Below, piece by piece: positions 48,764 to 60,489 of a stretch of 64,000 bases of DNA. Location: the NCBI RefSeq assembly GCF_000204055.1, contig NW_006768772.1, positions 663,292 through 727,291 of the forward strand, in the 5' to 3' direction. The notes under the pieces are model-generated. The model was not told where the DNA came from. It saw only the letters and a list, made by a program, of their open reading frames with translations, and made no database searches. Position 1 is the stretch's first letter. Every line of letters starts with the position of its first letter. The position numbers and the translations under genes are program-made. Source of the DNA: Melampsora larici-populina 98AG31 (lineage: Eukaryota; Basidiomycota; Pucciniomycetes; Pucciniales; Melampsoraceae).

Positions 48764-50530
48764 ATGCCTCGTGTCTCCGAACGAGTCTTGGTCATCCGTG
48801 ACTTGACCCATCTATGTGTAGTAGCCCACTTGTTCTCAGAAGAGCCTTTGGCTGCCCCTAATCGCCTTGGCCACATCCCCACGGACGGCGAAATCATCTT
48901 CCGACATAATCACGCCCTCGCCGTCATGTACAACACCATTTTTGATCCCGAAAATCAGTGGGGTGAGTTGCTGGCTTATGTAATTGGAAGACGTTATCTT
49001 CAAGATAGAATCCGCATACCATTCCATACCACTTTCGACCTACGTGACATGCTCCGAGCTCGACGAACCGACTTTCGCCAGGCCATGCAAACGACGTCCG
49101 AAGGATTCCGTGCACTCCTGTCCATCATTGAATCACACCACGTGTTCCTCTCTTTGGGAAACCATCAACAGCCCCCAGTTGAAAAACAACTTGCAATGAC
49201 CCTGGAACGTCTGGGAAGCAACGGGAATGGCGCTTCGGTGGGTAGATTCGCAAGAAACTACAAGGTTGGCAGAGGTTCGGTTATCAATAGGGACTGGGCG
49301 AAGCTCTGCAAAATTGCAATTCAACCGTAGTTGAAAGCGAGTTGCAAACAGCTAAGCCACTGTTCAATCAATATGAAATTTCCTTATTTTTTTTAGTAAG
49401 CTTTATGGCACTAAAAAAAATAGGGTGGCGCACAGGCATGACCCTCCCTAAGACGAGCTGTCTATTCAAAATTTCCCCCCCCACCTCAGCCAAAAGCCTA
49501 TGGCAGAACGCTTCTGGATAGCCTGATATACCTTTCACAGGTTGCTCTCGCTCTGGTTTTGGTGAAATCATCTGACAGTCGGGTCTCTTGGGCTTGTAGG
49601 AGTAATCCTGACACCTCCTGTTTGCATAAATCGCTTCGGTCGACTTCCAGGGGATTCATGCGCTTATTGAGGTGGCTAAATCCTCTGTCGGTCGAAACCT
49701 CGCCCAGTCCCTAATTGCACTCGCCGTGTGATCACAGCGATCCTGGATTGTGGCTCTCACTATCTTACTTGGCCAAACGCCAACAGGCGAAAGGCTATCT
49801 CCAATGTTCTTTCACGTGACGGGTTCGCCGGGTGTGTCGGTTTTGTGGACGGAACGACAATCCCCCTCTTTCAACGCCCTGGTCGAGACGGCGAGGTGTT
49901 CTTCGACCGTAAACATCGATATTTGATCAATGTCCAGATTGTGTGTGATTGCAACCGGAGAATCACTTATGCGTACGCGGGGTGGCCGGGCTCGTGCTGT
50001 GACAGCACTGTCTATTCAAAGACAGAGATCGCAAATTGTCCAGATCTATTCTTTGGTAAAGGTACGTCTGAAAATCATTTGATTTCTTGACTATCATTTT
50101 TGCTGACCATTAATTGCCTTCACCAGACGAATTCATTATTGCCGACTCCGCGTACGTTCCGTCAGAAACCGTGGTTCCATCCTATAAAGGGCAGGCTGCC
50201 GAGGTTCAGAGGAACAAAGAGTTCAACTGGTGTGTTGCAAAGGCCAGGGTTCGAAATGAACACTGTATCGGAATTTTGAAGTCAAGATGGGCATCTCTTC
50301 AAGGACTCAGGTGCTCTTTGAACGATCGTAGTGACATGTTTCAAATCCTCAGGTGGGTCCGCGCATGTGTCATCTTACACAACATGTTGGCGGATCTGGG
50401 AAATGCATGGAATGAGGACGATGATGATATGGTTCTACCTGAACGAGGCGAAGCCGGAAGAATACGCGCTGGTGTTGCTGTGGATGCTGCGGGAGTGGAG
50501 AAGGGCTGGGCTAAGCGGGAATTGGTTTGA
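48764..50530 (+). pseudogene. Harbinger (HARBI1/DDE_Tnp_4-like) transposase interrupted by a MITE
   Basis: Endonuclease that would excise and insert the element. Exon 1 is used from the ATG at 48764 (the frame is open from 48674). It encodes an N-terminal region with FRALLSIIESHHVF and, before the break, GRGSVIN. At 49289 a 424-bp MITE interrupts. Removing it and one AAT copy returns to the same frame at 49716 with CTRRVITAILD and WPNANRR, exactly the order seen in Harbinger transposases. A GTACGT/CAG intron (50062-50126) follows. Catalytic candidates: Asp in FVDGTT (49848), Asp in IIADSAY (50144) and Glu in RNEHCIG (50258). All three are present, so apart from the insertion the gene looks intact. 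As it stands, translation would end at 49330. Confidence 0.85.
49289..49712. mobile_element. 424-bp MITE inside the Harbinger transposase exon
   Basis: Begins AGGGACTGGGCGA and ends with the exact inverse TCGCCCAGTCCCT. AAT is duplicated on both sides (49286-49288 and 49713-49715). The insertion splits an otherwise continuous coding frame, so both the target and the 3-bp duplication are unusually well defined. No ORF of its own. Confidence 0.85.
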
Positions 50531-51345
50531 GATCACACCGTAGCATACAATTGGATGAGCGGAGGTTTACCCATCATTTCTTGACTTATTGTGCAAGATC
50601 GTGAGGGGTTGTGGTGATTGATCGCCTCTGTGTGTCTTTGTTTTCGGCTTACTAGTTTGTTTCAGTACTTGTTATTTCTCTTCTTGATTGTCTTTGTGTT
50701 TCTTAGTTTGTTGTTGTCATTTCTTCTTGATTGTCTTTGTGTCTTTCCTTTTTCTGCCTTTTGTTTGCTTGGTCACGGTATGTCTGCCAATTGTGCAATG
50801 AAAATTTTGTTCAGTCTGAACTTGTCTTTTCAAAATGTCTGAACCTGAGTATGAAGAACTTGTCTTTGTCTGAACTTGTCTTTTCGAAATGTCTGAACAT
50901 GTCTTTTTGAAAGATGCAAAAAAGACATGTTCAGCCATTTTGATGGTGTACGGCACAATTGGCTTAAGAGAGGATGGTCTTTGACCTTGACTTTTGGCTT
51001 AAGGGAGGATTTTGATTGCAATAAACTATATAGAATTGCATACTCGAGCAGGACTCAGTACAGACGACCACAAAAATCACAAACTAGTAGTAGAAGAACT
51101 TGTAGAAAACAAGTTTGGAGAAGCACATCAAAGGAAAATAGGTGAAAAACCAGGCAGAAGAAAAAAAAGACAGAACGTGTATGAAATAAAAAAGGCCATG
51201 GGTAGGTAACATATAAACTGATAAAGGATCAAAGACAGCACGAAAAGCACTTCTGATAAGCGGATTACCTAAAACATCGGTGTAACAAAGTGATTGTTTG
51301 AAACATTAGCTAACTTTGACAAGCGAAGAACATGCAAAAGACAAC

Positions 51346-52986
51346 TTACACCCATTCTTGCGTCGGGTATACGAGATGAAGATACGCCTCAAGTTCTTGA
51401 GGTGACTTCCCTTCCATTACCAATCGCTTGCAAAAGGCTTTTCTGTCCTTTTGTAACTCCTGTGCCAATCTTCTCGCCTCGGCGTCACGCTGTTCTTGAC
51501 GATCAAGAAAATACCGCTCTTTTGCCCAGCTGAGGTCTGAAGCACGAGCATCCTGGTCAGCTTTCATTCGAGTCGTTTCAAGTTGTTGATGCAAATTGTT
51601 GGCTTTTGTGATCATCTCGAGCCTCGCTTCGTTACCCTGTTGAATGGCGGAAGCAAGCGCATGTTTGTGCTCTTTGGTTTGGATGTGGGACGGGTCAATT
51701 GAGGGCAAAGGGTCTAGGCCTCGGCGCGAGAGTGTCTTTTGAGATCCACCACGTTTCATGGCTGCTGGAGTTGCCACGTTAAGCGGTTCACCGTCTGAAC
51801 TGTCGTCCAAAGCCATCTCTTCAGCGGTAAGTGCATGTTTCGAAGATTGCCTTTTTGAAACTTGTACACGTTTCTTTGTCGTCTTCTTGGGAGGCTGACT
51901 ATCGACAGTGGTCAGTTGAGGGTCACCAACATTGACAGCTTCACCGTCTGAACTGTCGTCCAAAGCCATCTCTTCCGCGGTAAGCGCGTACTTAGAGCGT
52001 TTGTCGGCCTTCCCCTTGGGACGCTGATGTGACGGTGTCGCTTTTCGAACCGATTTTGTGTTTACGTCTGACTTGTCTTCGTCGCGATCGTCTGGTGTTG
52101 GCAGAGGCGAGTCGAAGCCAGTGTCGTTGTCGATGAACGAACGATAGTGATCGTTGAGAGGGTTAACGAAAGGTGTTTGCAAGGCATCTTGGGTAAGGCC
52201 ATTTCCCTCTTCGGGCTCTGCACTGGCCAGGCGCTCTTTGCCCTTTGGTTCGCCAGTTTCTTGCAGTTGATTAGCAGGGTCAGGAACGCGCAGGTGGTCA
52301 TTCGCCTTCGCATGTCCTGCACGGGGCACACAGGCAGAAAGGTCAGTGTGATATCACGCAGATCAAGACAAGACAGAAACAAACTTACGATGGTCATGAC
52401 CGTCTGTGGTCTCTCCATCACTCTCATCTTTGGAAGATCCTTCCAAGCCTTCGTCACTATCTCCGTCTGATCCATCGAAAGGACCCACACCACTGTCGAG
52501 AATGCCAAAGGGGGTCACATTCCCTTTGTCACGGAACAACGCGTCCATTTCGGCATAGAAAGGGCACATTGAGTCGAGAAGCTCTTCCATTGTGTTGATA
52601 CCGTCAGCGCAATTCTTGGCAGAAAGGCCACTCCCGGTCTTGCAACTAAATCCTTTGGCGGCGTTGTACTTTGACTTGTAGCGTTTGAGACGCAAGTGCA
52701 ACACGCGGCCGTTTAATCGCATCTTCGTCGTATTATGTCGAATGTTGTAATCATTGTTGATCTCGATTGCTAGGGGATTCAACAGGGCTGAAGGATTCAT
52801 CGGCATACCAGAAATGCGAGTTTGACTGACACCCCCGAAAAGGGCGTTACGAATTGTGGGTTTTGAAAGGTATGTAATGATGGTCTGATAATCGATGCGG
52901 TCGAACTTTGGGCTGTCTTTGGAAGTTTTACCGGACGGTGCGACCGAAACGCTATGAGCACGAGCGTTGGCAGCCAGTCGAGATCT
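51346..52986 (-). CDS. Harbinger partner protein (Myb/SANT-like)
   Basis: Second gene of the element, in other Harbingers a DNA-binding helper that brings the transposase to the TIRs. Exon A is open from 52986 (start not resolved; the first in-frame ATG is near 52812) to 52389, ending at GTAAGT. Exon B runs from 52316 to a stop at 51346. Recognisable pieces: FDRIDYQTIITYL, LLNPLAIEIN, GRVLHLRLKRYKSKY, the GFSCKTGSGLSAKN segment and DSMCPFYAEMDALFRDKGNV, all typical of fungal Harbinger-associated proteins. Acidic Ser-rich patches follow. Then there are two near-identical copies of ALTAEEMALDDSSDGE, basic Lys-rich linkers and a long C-terminal coiled coil (NLHQQLETTRMKAD, DRQEQRDAEARRLAQELQ). 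A possible first exon near 53198 (MPSKSQPPQNGK) could not be joined in phase. Confidence 0.65.
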
Positions 52987-53964
52987 TTAGAGCTCATCTA
53001 TCCACCTGTCTGTCCAGGTGTCGAGTCATCTTACTCTAAATTGCGTAGATTGTCAAATCCGCATCGAACTCTTACACTAGGTGCCTACAGATGCTACCAA
53101 ATTGAACAGGGTTTGTCAGCGGGAGCACATCGATTGAAACTGCATTTGGAAACCTGACCAACCTTTCCGTTTTGAGGGGGCTGCGATTTCGAAGGCATAA
53201 TGAAGATGACCGTAGGAGACAGAAAAGCACGTAGAAGACCAGGGTGGACAAGTTGTATGAAGGGAATTGAGCCAGAATGTGAGGGCAAGAAAGTGGACAA
53301 GCAAAAGAGGGAGGAACACAGTAGGAGAAATCGGAGTATTCGAACAAAGCAAAAGAAGAAAGATTTGGGAAGATCTTGACGAGGACAGCGATTATGTATG
53401 CCACCGCTTATTTGGTCCTTCGGTATCCGTTGCGTCATTCTTGATCATGACCTGATGAGATTTGATATGAGACAGTCGTTCCTTTGTGATCGATGTCCTG
53501 AGATCCTGAGATCAAGTCCTTGGGCGGATGTGGTAGCCAAAGCTCGCGTAAGTAGAGGCCGCAGATGATTGAACAAGTCCTGAAGGGTTCGTTCATGAGC
53601 TTAGAAGGTCGAGCGGGTCCTGAAGAGTGTGTTCATGAGCTTTGTCAGGCAGGTGGACGGAATTGGGGATAATCTGAGGTTCGAGGAATCGGGGATAATC
53701 TGAGGTTCAACCGAAATATCTGTGTTTCGACCAACCCGTCCTGTTGAAAAACTTTGTTAATGAAAGAGGTAACTGTGGGAAAAAAAAGAAAGCATTTTTT
53801 TTTTCCCACGACCATTACATCCAGGGAGGTATTCAAAAAAAACGAGAAAGGGAATCAATTTTTTTTTTTCAACATTTTGACCTGAGGCTGAAATCCAACG
53901 TAAATTGTTGCTTCGCAGGGATGAGGTGTAAAAATTTTAAGACCGAATAGGTGATTGCAAAACT

Positions 53965-53990
53965 GTGGACCACCTCTAAAGGTGGTCCAC
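53965..53990. repeat. right subterminal hairpin of the Harbinger element
   Basis: Perfect 11-bp arms GTGGACCACCT and AGGTGGTCCAC with a CTAA loop, about 90 bp inside the right terminus. MITE 1 has a similar hairpin (GGGACACCT type) at a similar distance. Confidence 0.75.
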
Positions 53991-54081
53991 GAACTTAAAA
54001 TTTTACATAAAATTTAAGTGAACCGAACAAAACTTAAAACTTAAAAATGAGCTGTAAAAACCCTTCTTGAACCGCCCTAAT

Positions 54082-54597
54082 GTAGTATGTACATCATTCA
54101 TACTTACCATACCTGAAGTTAATCTCACCAAAGCTTAAGAAAGTGTCCCATGGGCCCTCACAACCTTGACAATTCATGTTCAAAACACTACTCCCTCAAT
54201 TCATTCTTTTATACATTTCACAACAATTTAAAAAACAAGCTAACTGTGAAATCTCTGTTTTTGGAAACATGCCTACCACATCAATACTTTATTAAAGGAA
54301 ATCAAATAATTTGTCTTTCAAAAGAGGTGTGTATACATATCACGAGTATTTGTGTGGGAAATTTTATGATTTAGAAGCCAACTGCCAAAAGCCAGGGGGA
54401 AAAAAGAATGACAAAGGATCACATAGGCTTTCTGATTTTGTTTTCAGACCTTGGAAGTACTAAGCGCATGAGACGAGGTCAGCTGTTATATATCCAAATA
54501 AGGTTAAATATCTAAAACAATCTGGATCATGATTTGGTTCATGTGAGGCAATTCAACCCCCAGGCCCTGGTCCCATCCATTTATCCAAAACATCTCT
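54082..54597. other. no recognisable gene
   Basis: Single-copy-looking AT-rich spacer between two transposon groups. TAA at 54598-54600 is the left flank of the next element. Confidence 0.5.
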
Positions 54598-54600
54598 TAA

Positions 54601-54745
54601 GGCCACGTTCACTCAAGGAATTTCTGACCAGAAATCACATTCTGTAAATTTTTTAATGCAAAAATGAAACATGCACCACCAAATGGACACTTCAAATTTT
54701 GCAGAATGTGATTTCTCACCAGAAGTTGCCCAAGTGAATGCGCCC
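54601..54745. mobile_element. 145-bp internally deleted derivative of the adjacent 6.1-kb element
   Basis: Ends GGCCACGTTCACT and AGTGAATGCGCCC, with TAA on both sides (54598-54600 and 54746-54748). Read in reverse complement, its first ~100 bp match the left end of the 54749-60888 element (including TTTGGTGGTGCAT and TTTTTGCATTAAAAAAT). The remaining ~45 bp match that element's right end (CAGAATGTGATTTCTGGTCA). It is therefore a deletion copy in opposite orientation, sharing one TAA with its parent-type element. Confidence 0.85.
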
Positions 54746-54748
54746 TAA

Positions 54749-55180
54749 GGGCGCGTTCACTTAAGCAATTTCTGGTGAGAAATCACATTCTGCAAAATTT
54801 AAAGTGTCTATTTGGTGGTGCATATTGCATTTTTGCATTAAAAAATGGGGACCTATATTTTTCCACCCGTTTTTTTCCACCCGTTTTGTGGTGTAAAAAA
54901 AGGCGGGTGGAAAATTCCATAACCTGGGGGATCATATGCAATTTTCCGCATTTTTTCAATTTTTTCTCCCAAGTGGAAAACAAAAGGTGGAAAAACTAGG
55001 GTGGAAAATTACATCCTGGGCCCGGCAATATGCAATTTTCCACCCAAATTCTTTCCGCAAGAAAATGAGTGTAAAAATATTTGTGTGTAAAATTCTATAT
55101 AAGCCACCTCAGATAGAATTTTCCATCCAGTTGTTTCCACCAATGTAGAAAATTACAGCTTCCTTTTACGCTCAAAGGGA
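54749..55180. repeat. left long terminal inverted repeat
   Basis: Pairs with 60490-60888. It contains at least six copies of TGGAAAA or its inverse, several followed by an ATGCAA or CCAT word. These are candidate transposase-binding sites. Confidence 0.8.
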
Positions 55181-55642
55181 AAAGTTCAATGTGATATTGA
55201 ACTTTCATTATTGAGATGCATCCTATGACTTGAACACCTTCAATTATATCATTGTACCAAATGATTGACCGGGCCAAAAAATACAAGTTAACTTTTTGAA
55301 CCACTCATCAAATACCTTTAATTACATCATCATACCTGATGATTGACCGTTAAATGCACTTCAAGCGGCAATTGTAAACCTTTATAGATAAAAAATATAA
55401 CTATCTTTTAAAGAATTTTTTCTCCTCTTCAAAATTTGTGTTGCTTTGGTTTCTGGTAAACATGATTTGACAGGTTCAAACAAATTAGATGGAGCAGAAC
55501 TGATACCAGAAGAGAAAGAAATGATCACAAAAAAAGAAGGTATAGAAATATTAAAGGAGAAAACAAAGAAGCAACAATTTGATTCACTAGTTGAATAAAT
55601 GAGCAAACAAGTTTAGGAGAGACAAGAACAATACCATCCTCC

Positions 55643-58600
55643 TCATCTCTTACGCTTTGACTTCCGCACACTACCTTCTTCCATTGACTCTTGGAAATTG
55701 AATACTCCTACATCAGTGTTGTCAAGAGCTTTATTCTCAACCTCAACAATAGCCCACCCTTTCCAACCTTTAGTTTTTTTGTTTACTGCTTTTGCACAAA
55801 CAACATGCAACATGTGAGCTGTGCCTTAAGTGAGGGTAAATATGTAATTACTGACCTTTTGGAGATTTTGGTTTCAACGTTGAAGTGTCACCTGCTGCAA
55901 GAACATCTTTTGAATCTGTCAAAACTGCCCTTTTGTTGACCTTACGCCTCTTGGATGGTGCTGTCCCATCAATTTCCGCCGTTGAAGGATCAACTTCAGC
56001 TTCTAAAACTGAAACCTTTTGATTCACCTTGACCTTTTTATCTACCTTAACATTATTTGCATGGTTGTTTACTGTAATCACATTTTATAGATCAGAGCTT
56101 GTGGAAGGGATCACATAGAAAAAATGATTGCACACCAGTTTGAGTTTCCAAGAAAAGTTCATCTGTGTTTCCATCTGAGGCACATAAATCTTCCTTAGTT
56201 GATTCAAGTATCTGAGGTCGATGAGGTGCAAGTAATTCAGCTACACCTTGAGAGGTAATGAATCCAGGATAGTTTGGATTACTACGCTTGATAAGCTCGA
56301 CTGATTTACGCAGGGAAGAATCCTCTTCTATGGTGGATTCGCGCGAGTAGAAAAGCCAACTGGTGTTTGGAGACGGCCCGCCAATATTTGAGATTTTACG
56401 ATCTATTAGGCGTGCAAAGCCTGCATTTTTGCTATCATCAAAAAGCCAAACTGCAGGTAATCCATCATGATTCCGTACGACCTTTGTCCAGAAGTGAGCT
56501 GCATTCCAGTAGCCACGAGACATTAATAAGTATCTATGTCCATTAAGTGTCAAAGTAGCCGGCCAATCCATCTTGCTCATAAACCTAGCACGTTCATCCA
56601 AGTCTAGTATTGATGTGACTTCAAGATGAAAGTAAAGGTGAAGCGGCTTGGATTCGAGTTTGAGTGTCGAGTGCTTGATTAAATCTGGAGGATTAAAGGA
56701 CGAATTTGGTATTTGTTTTACCACTTCCACAGTTGAAGATTCTGATGATGGTGTGGTAGGAGTCGATGTTGATTCTTCCTCATAATGTCCTTTTTGGTGT
56801 TCTTTGCATGTAGTACAGACTCTACCACATTTGATAGTGATTGCGGTTGTTGTCCACTGTTCAAGGAGAGCTGAAATGTTGTGATGATCGATTTCGGCAC
56901 CATCAAATGCATTACGAGTGATTTTGATAGTGTTCTCAGTGCGGGTATCTTCAGAGTGATGCTTCTCTGGGAAATGTGCACAATGATATTGTAAAGTGTT
57001 GGTGAAATTGAAGAGGGTCTTGAGGATTACAGCTTTATTTTTTGATGTATCAAGAATGACTTCGATGAAATAGTCAGCAGAGGCATAACATCCAGGCCGA
57101 AATGAACCTTGATATTTCTTATCTAGAGCACGAGCAATCTTATTCTGTGCTTTAGTGAGTATGGATTTGATCCCACCGGACTGATTGAGCTCGTAGGTTG
57201 CACGTGAGTCAAAATGATAGGTGATAATCGTAAAGATGTCGGTTTCCCGTCCACGAGATCCTTGAATCCAATGAGGGCTGAACAAGCAATACATTGATTC
57301 TAACACTGAAGCCATCCAACATCGATTTCTAGAAGTTGCTACATCTGAGGCTGAATAACTCTGGTAGGTAGTCACCGGATTGCGGTCAACATTGAGACTT
57401 CCTTTAGGCCGCCCAAGCTTTGCACCCTTGCCAATCAAAGCCTCAGTAGTATCTGGAGCTCTTCCGTCAGTCTTCTCATGTTTCCGCTTTGCAGGCTTCT
57501 TCTGACCAAGCGACTGAGCAATGTAGGTGTAGGTCTTGCTCTGAGATCCGTATTCGACCGGGATACCACGGAGAATCTGCTGATGATCATGCTCATGGCA
57601 GCGAACTAATGCAAAGAGCTGAACCATCCCAACTTGCAAGGATGTCTTACCGTCACTGGTAGAACCCACAGGTGGATGTAACTATGAGTCAGCTATATAC
57701 AAATCAGATTGATTCTAGAGACAAAATTATATTTCACCACAACATGTAATATATTCGATGCATTGACTCTTGTGCGTTTGTCGTGTCAGGTAATCCATGG
57801 TCTGCATCGGGCAAGTCTTCCGGGAGGGGCCGACGACTTGGAAATACCATTGCTTGAACATCTGACATTTGCCACCAGTCTAACCATCGCTTTACTTTAG
57901 GAAACTTTTGACGGATGTATTCTAGCTTTTCTTCGTGAGTTTTTCCCCCGTCTTCCTTTTCTTGTAGCAAACCCATTGCAAGTGCGGCGAAGTCAGACTG
58001 TTGATATTTCCACAATGAGAAATACATAAATAAGCAAACATCACCCCCTTATGAATTTCAGTGAAAAAGCTCATAATAACCTCTAAGTGTGGTGGAATGA
58101 TTTTATGGTTGCGCTTGACTCGGGTGACCTGCTGACGAAAGTGCTCCTGACAAACTTTCAGCAATCGCATGACCCGGGCACGGTCACTTTCACCAAAAAC
58201 CTCCATATAAGCTTGTACAAATCCCTCCTTTTGGGACATCGAGAAGTCTACAACTTGGCGAGAAAGGATCTCGCATTCATGCTTTGTCATGGAGGCCTTA
58301 AAGAATTGTTTCAGAAGAGTGACAAAATGACATTTATAATGGCTGACTTTGAGACCTCGCAACCAAGTAAGTTGAACTGGAATCCATCTCATTAAATCTT
58401 CACAGTACATAGATGTCGTAAGGAGATAACCATTTTCAAAAAACTTGTATGTAACATCCGATAAAAGTCCACCTCGATATACGTCATTCTTTTCGTCACG
58501 ATCCATCAGCCGTTCAGCCATCCACTGGGTCTGGAAGGTGAAGTGCTCCTCGTTGTCCATAAATGATGATGAGATTATCTTCAACCCCTGGCTGGATTAA

Positions 58601-59620
58601 TAAAATTGAAACACCAGAGAAGGTAATGCTCAGACAAGCGGAAGAAACAGGTAGAAGCTGATCAAGGTGGCTCACTGATTCCAGTGAAACATATCTAGAA
58701 GTAGCTTGTCTCCGCCTCCATCACTAGCTTTTGCGGGCATCAGGCCCGCCTTGACCAATATGTCACGCCGAAGATAAGACAGACGGTCTTTATGACCCAG
58801 AGATGGATGTATTTGGTTTACACTCTTGATAGGAGCCTGCCCTGCGTTTGATCGACCAACCTGTGCATCCATAATCACACATCAAGTCAATCACATCTCA
58901 ATATAGTCGCTGCAAATTTAATCGCAAAGAAAACACATACCCGGAGTAGAAAAGGAGCTGTATCCGGGTTATTCACAATCACTTGAGCAAGTTTTGCTTT
59001 TGACAACAGATCAGGCTTCTTTGAATCTGGCCAAGGGTGTCCATGGATGCCTGAATGAGTAAGTTTCGACCAGCCTGTGACCATATCCACGTCAACTCGG
59101 GTGTGTGTGCCTTCACAATCTATGTGAGCTAGCTTTTCGCTGCAGCGTGGTGCAAGGCAGGTAGGGTGTCTGGAACAGTTTATCAGCATGAGGATCCAAA
59201 TTGTATGATAGAGTGAAGGGGTATTCACTGTGCCATGAGCTCCGGGATCTTCCCCTTTCCAGTTGGGGGTGGCCCACGATAATCACATAAATCATTACTG
59301 CACATCAGTACTCCGAGGCACTTGAACTTGGTTGACTTGATACGTTTATTCTTTGACCATGTGACTCTTGATGTGTAACTAAAACCAACTTTTCCGAAAT
59401 TGAGGGGAGCTTCAACATCTGGGTGCTTGATCCAGACAGTGTTTCCATTGGGATACAGTGGGTAACCTTGCGAGTCAAGTTTTGAATCCTCCCCGATAAA
59501 GCAATCTAGTGGAATATCCACTATCTCGTCAAGGTTTTTTGAGTTGATTAAGGCCTGGGATGCTTGAATGCCTGCCTTGGTGTTTGGACTATCTTGCGTA
59601 AACTTGTTGGATGAGGACAT
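55643..59620 (-). CDS. transposase: GCM-like zinc cluster, DDE core, AT-hook, USP-like peptidase
   Basis: Eight exons join with consistent phase at GT-AG sites: 59620-59229, 59169-58941, 58860-58676, 58591-58045, 57997-57738, 57655-56136, 56071-55856 and 55689-55643. The product has 1131 residues. N-terminal zinc cluster: Cys101, 107, 112, 135, 140 and 149, plus His169, 173 and 175 (HSGIHGHPWP), resembling GCM/WRKY-type fingers. DDE candidates: Asp314 (LLSDVTYKFF), Asp384 (VVDFSMSQ) and Glu528 (TTNAQESMH), with LTWLRGL, HF and WLDWW motifs known to me from basidiomycete transposase-like proteins. An AT-hook-like GRPKGS lies near 620. Then comes a USP-like domain: Cys650 in NRCWMASVLE, a CGRVCTTC finger near 814-821, His925 in GYWNAAHFW, and WLFDDSKNAG. 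The C-terminus is basic (RKSKRKR). No stop or frameshift was found. Motif roles are inferred from spacing, not from alignment. Confidence 0.85.
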
Positions 59621-60013
59621 TTTTGAGAGAGATCGAGATGAGCCTTTTTTGAAAGTTGAAGTTGAGGTCTTCTAAAGGATAGTCAAGAGAGTGAGACAAA
59701 CAAGAAAAAGCTATTTGATTCGGAAGATATCTGATTGTAAGGAAAAGAAAATTGGTAACAGGGTGATTGTTAAAAATTTTTGCTGCCATATTTCTATTCC
59801 CAATCCGTCCTGTCCCTCTCCATCAAGCCATGTTTCAATTATCCATCTCCTCCATAATATCTATATCAATCTGCCTCAGTCCATTTATCGATCAAATATA
59901 GTGATGGAAACTGTTTGGTGGTTTTGGATTATACCTTTGGAATGGATACGTAAAATATCTAGCAATGAGGGTGGAGACTCTATATTTTGTATGGTTGTTC
60001 TCCAGGTATGATG

Positions 60014-60310
60014 ATGATCAACTGGTTTATTGATTTGGCACACTGCCTTCCAACAAAAGGCAATTGAATAAAATCACGAGAAATGAGGTTTATTGATTTG
60101 GTCTTTTGGTATGATGTGATTTGAGAAAGATCAATCGATTTATTGATTTGGCACACTGCCTTCCAACAAAAGGCGATTGAGTATGATCGATTGAGTGAAA
60201 TGAGGTTTATTGATTTGGTCTTTTGGTATGATGTGATTTGAAAAGGATCAATCGATTTATTGATTTGGCACACTGCCTTCCAACAAAAGGTGATTGAATA
60301 TGATCAAGTG
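60014..60310. repeat. ~120-bp tandem repeat inside the transposon
   Basis: About two and a half units. Each contains TTTATTGATTTGGCACACTG, CCTTCCAACAAAAGG and TGGTCTTTTGGTATGATGTG. It lies between the gene's promoter side and the right TIR, and may be regulatory or a simple slippage product. Confidence 0.8.
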
Positions 60311-60489
60311 AAATGGCCCGTTGATTGTATGTTGCAATGCTCAGATGGGAATTGACCTGCTTCGAAAGTCTGGGAGTATTTATATTCGTTTGAGGAACAG
60401 CACCTTGTGCTTTCGAAAAAGCATAAAAGGACGAGTTGAAAGCAACCCGTCCTTTCAAATGGAGTATTGACCACGAAAGCCCATTTTTA

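Larger units (their letters stand above)
48398..54078. mobile_element. PIF/Harbinger-type DNA transposon (5.7 kb), two genes
   Basis: Termini AGGGCGGTTCAAG at 48398 and its exact inverse CTTGAACCGCCCT ending at 54078 are flanked by AAT on both sides (48395-48397 and 54079-54081). Each end has a subterminal hairpin: 48453-48479 (arms ATTTTAAGGAC/GTCCTTAAAAT) and 53965-53990 (GTGGACCACCT/AGGTGGTCCAC). It carries a DDE transposase on the plus strand and a Myb/SANT-like partner on the minus strand, the classic two-gene Harbinger layout with convergent orientation. The transposase is broken by a nested MITE, so this copy is probably inactive. Short tandem duplications occur at 53574-53712. Confidence 0.85.

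Noticed and set aside
48398..54078. TA target duplication for the Harbinger element (Tc1/mariner reading)
   Set aside because: AAT fits both ends, the nested MITE and three left-hand MITEs, and the transposase motifs are Harbinger-type.
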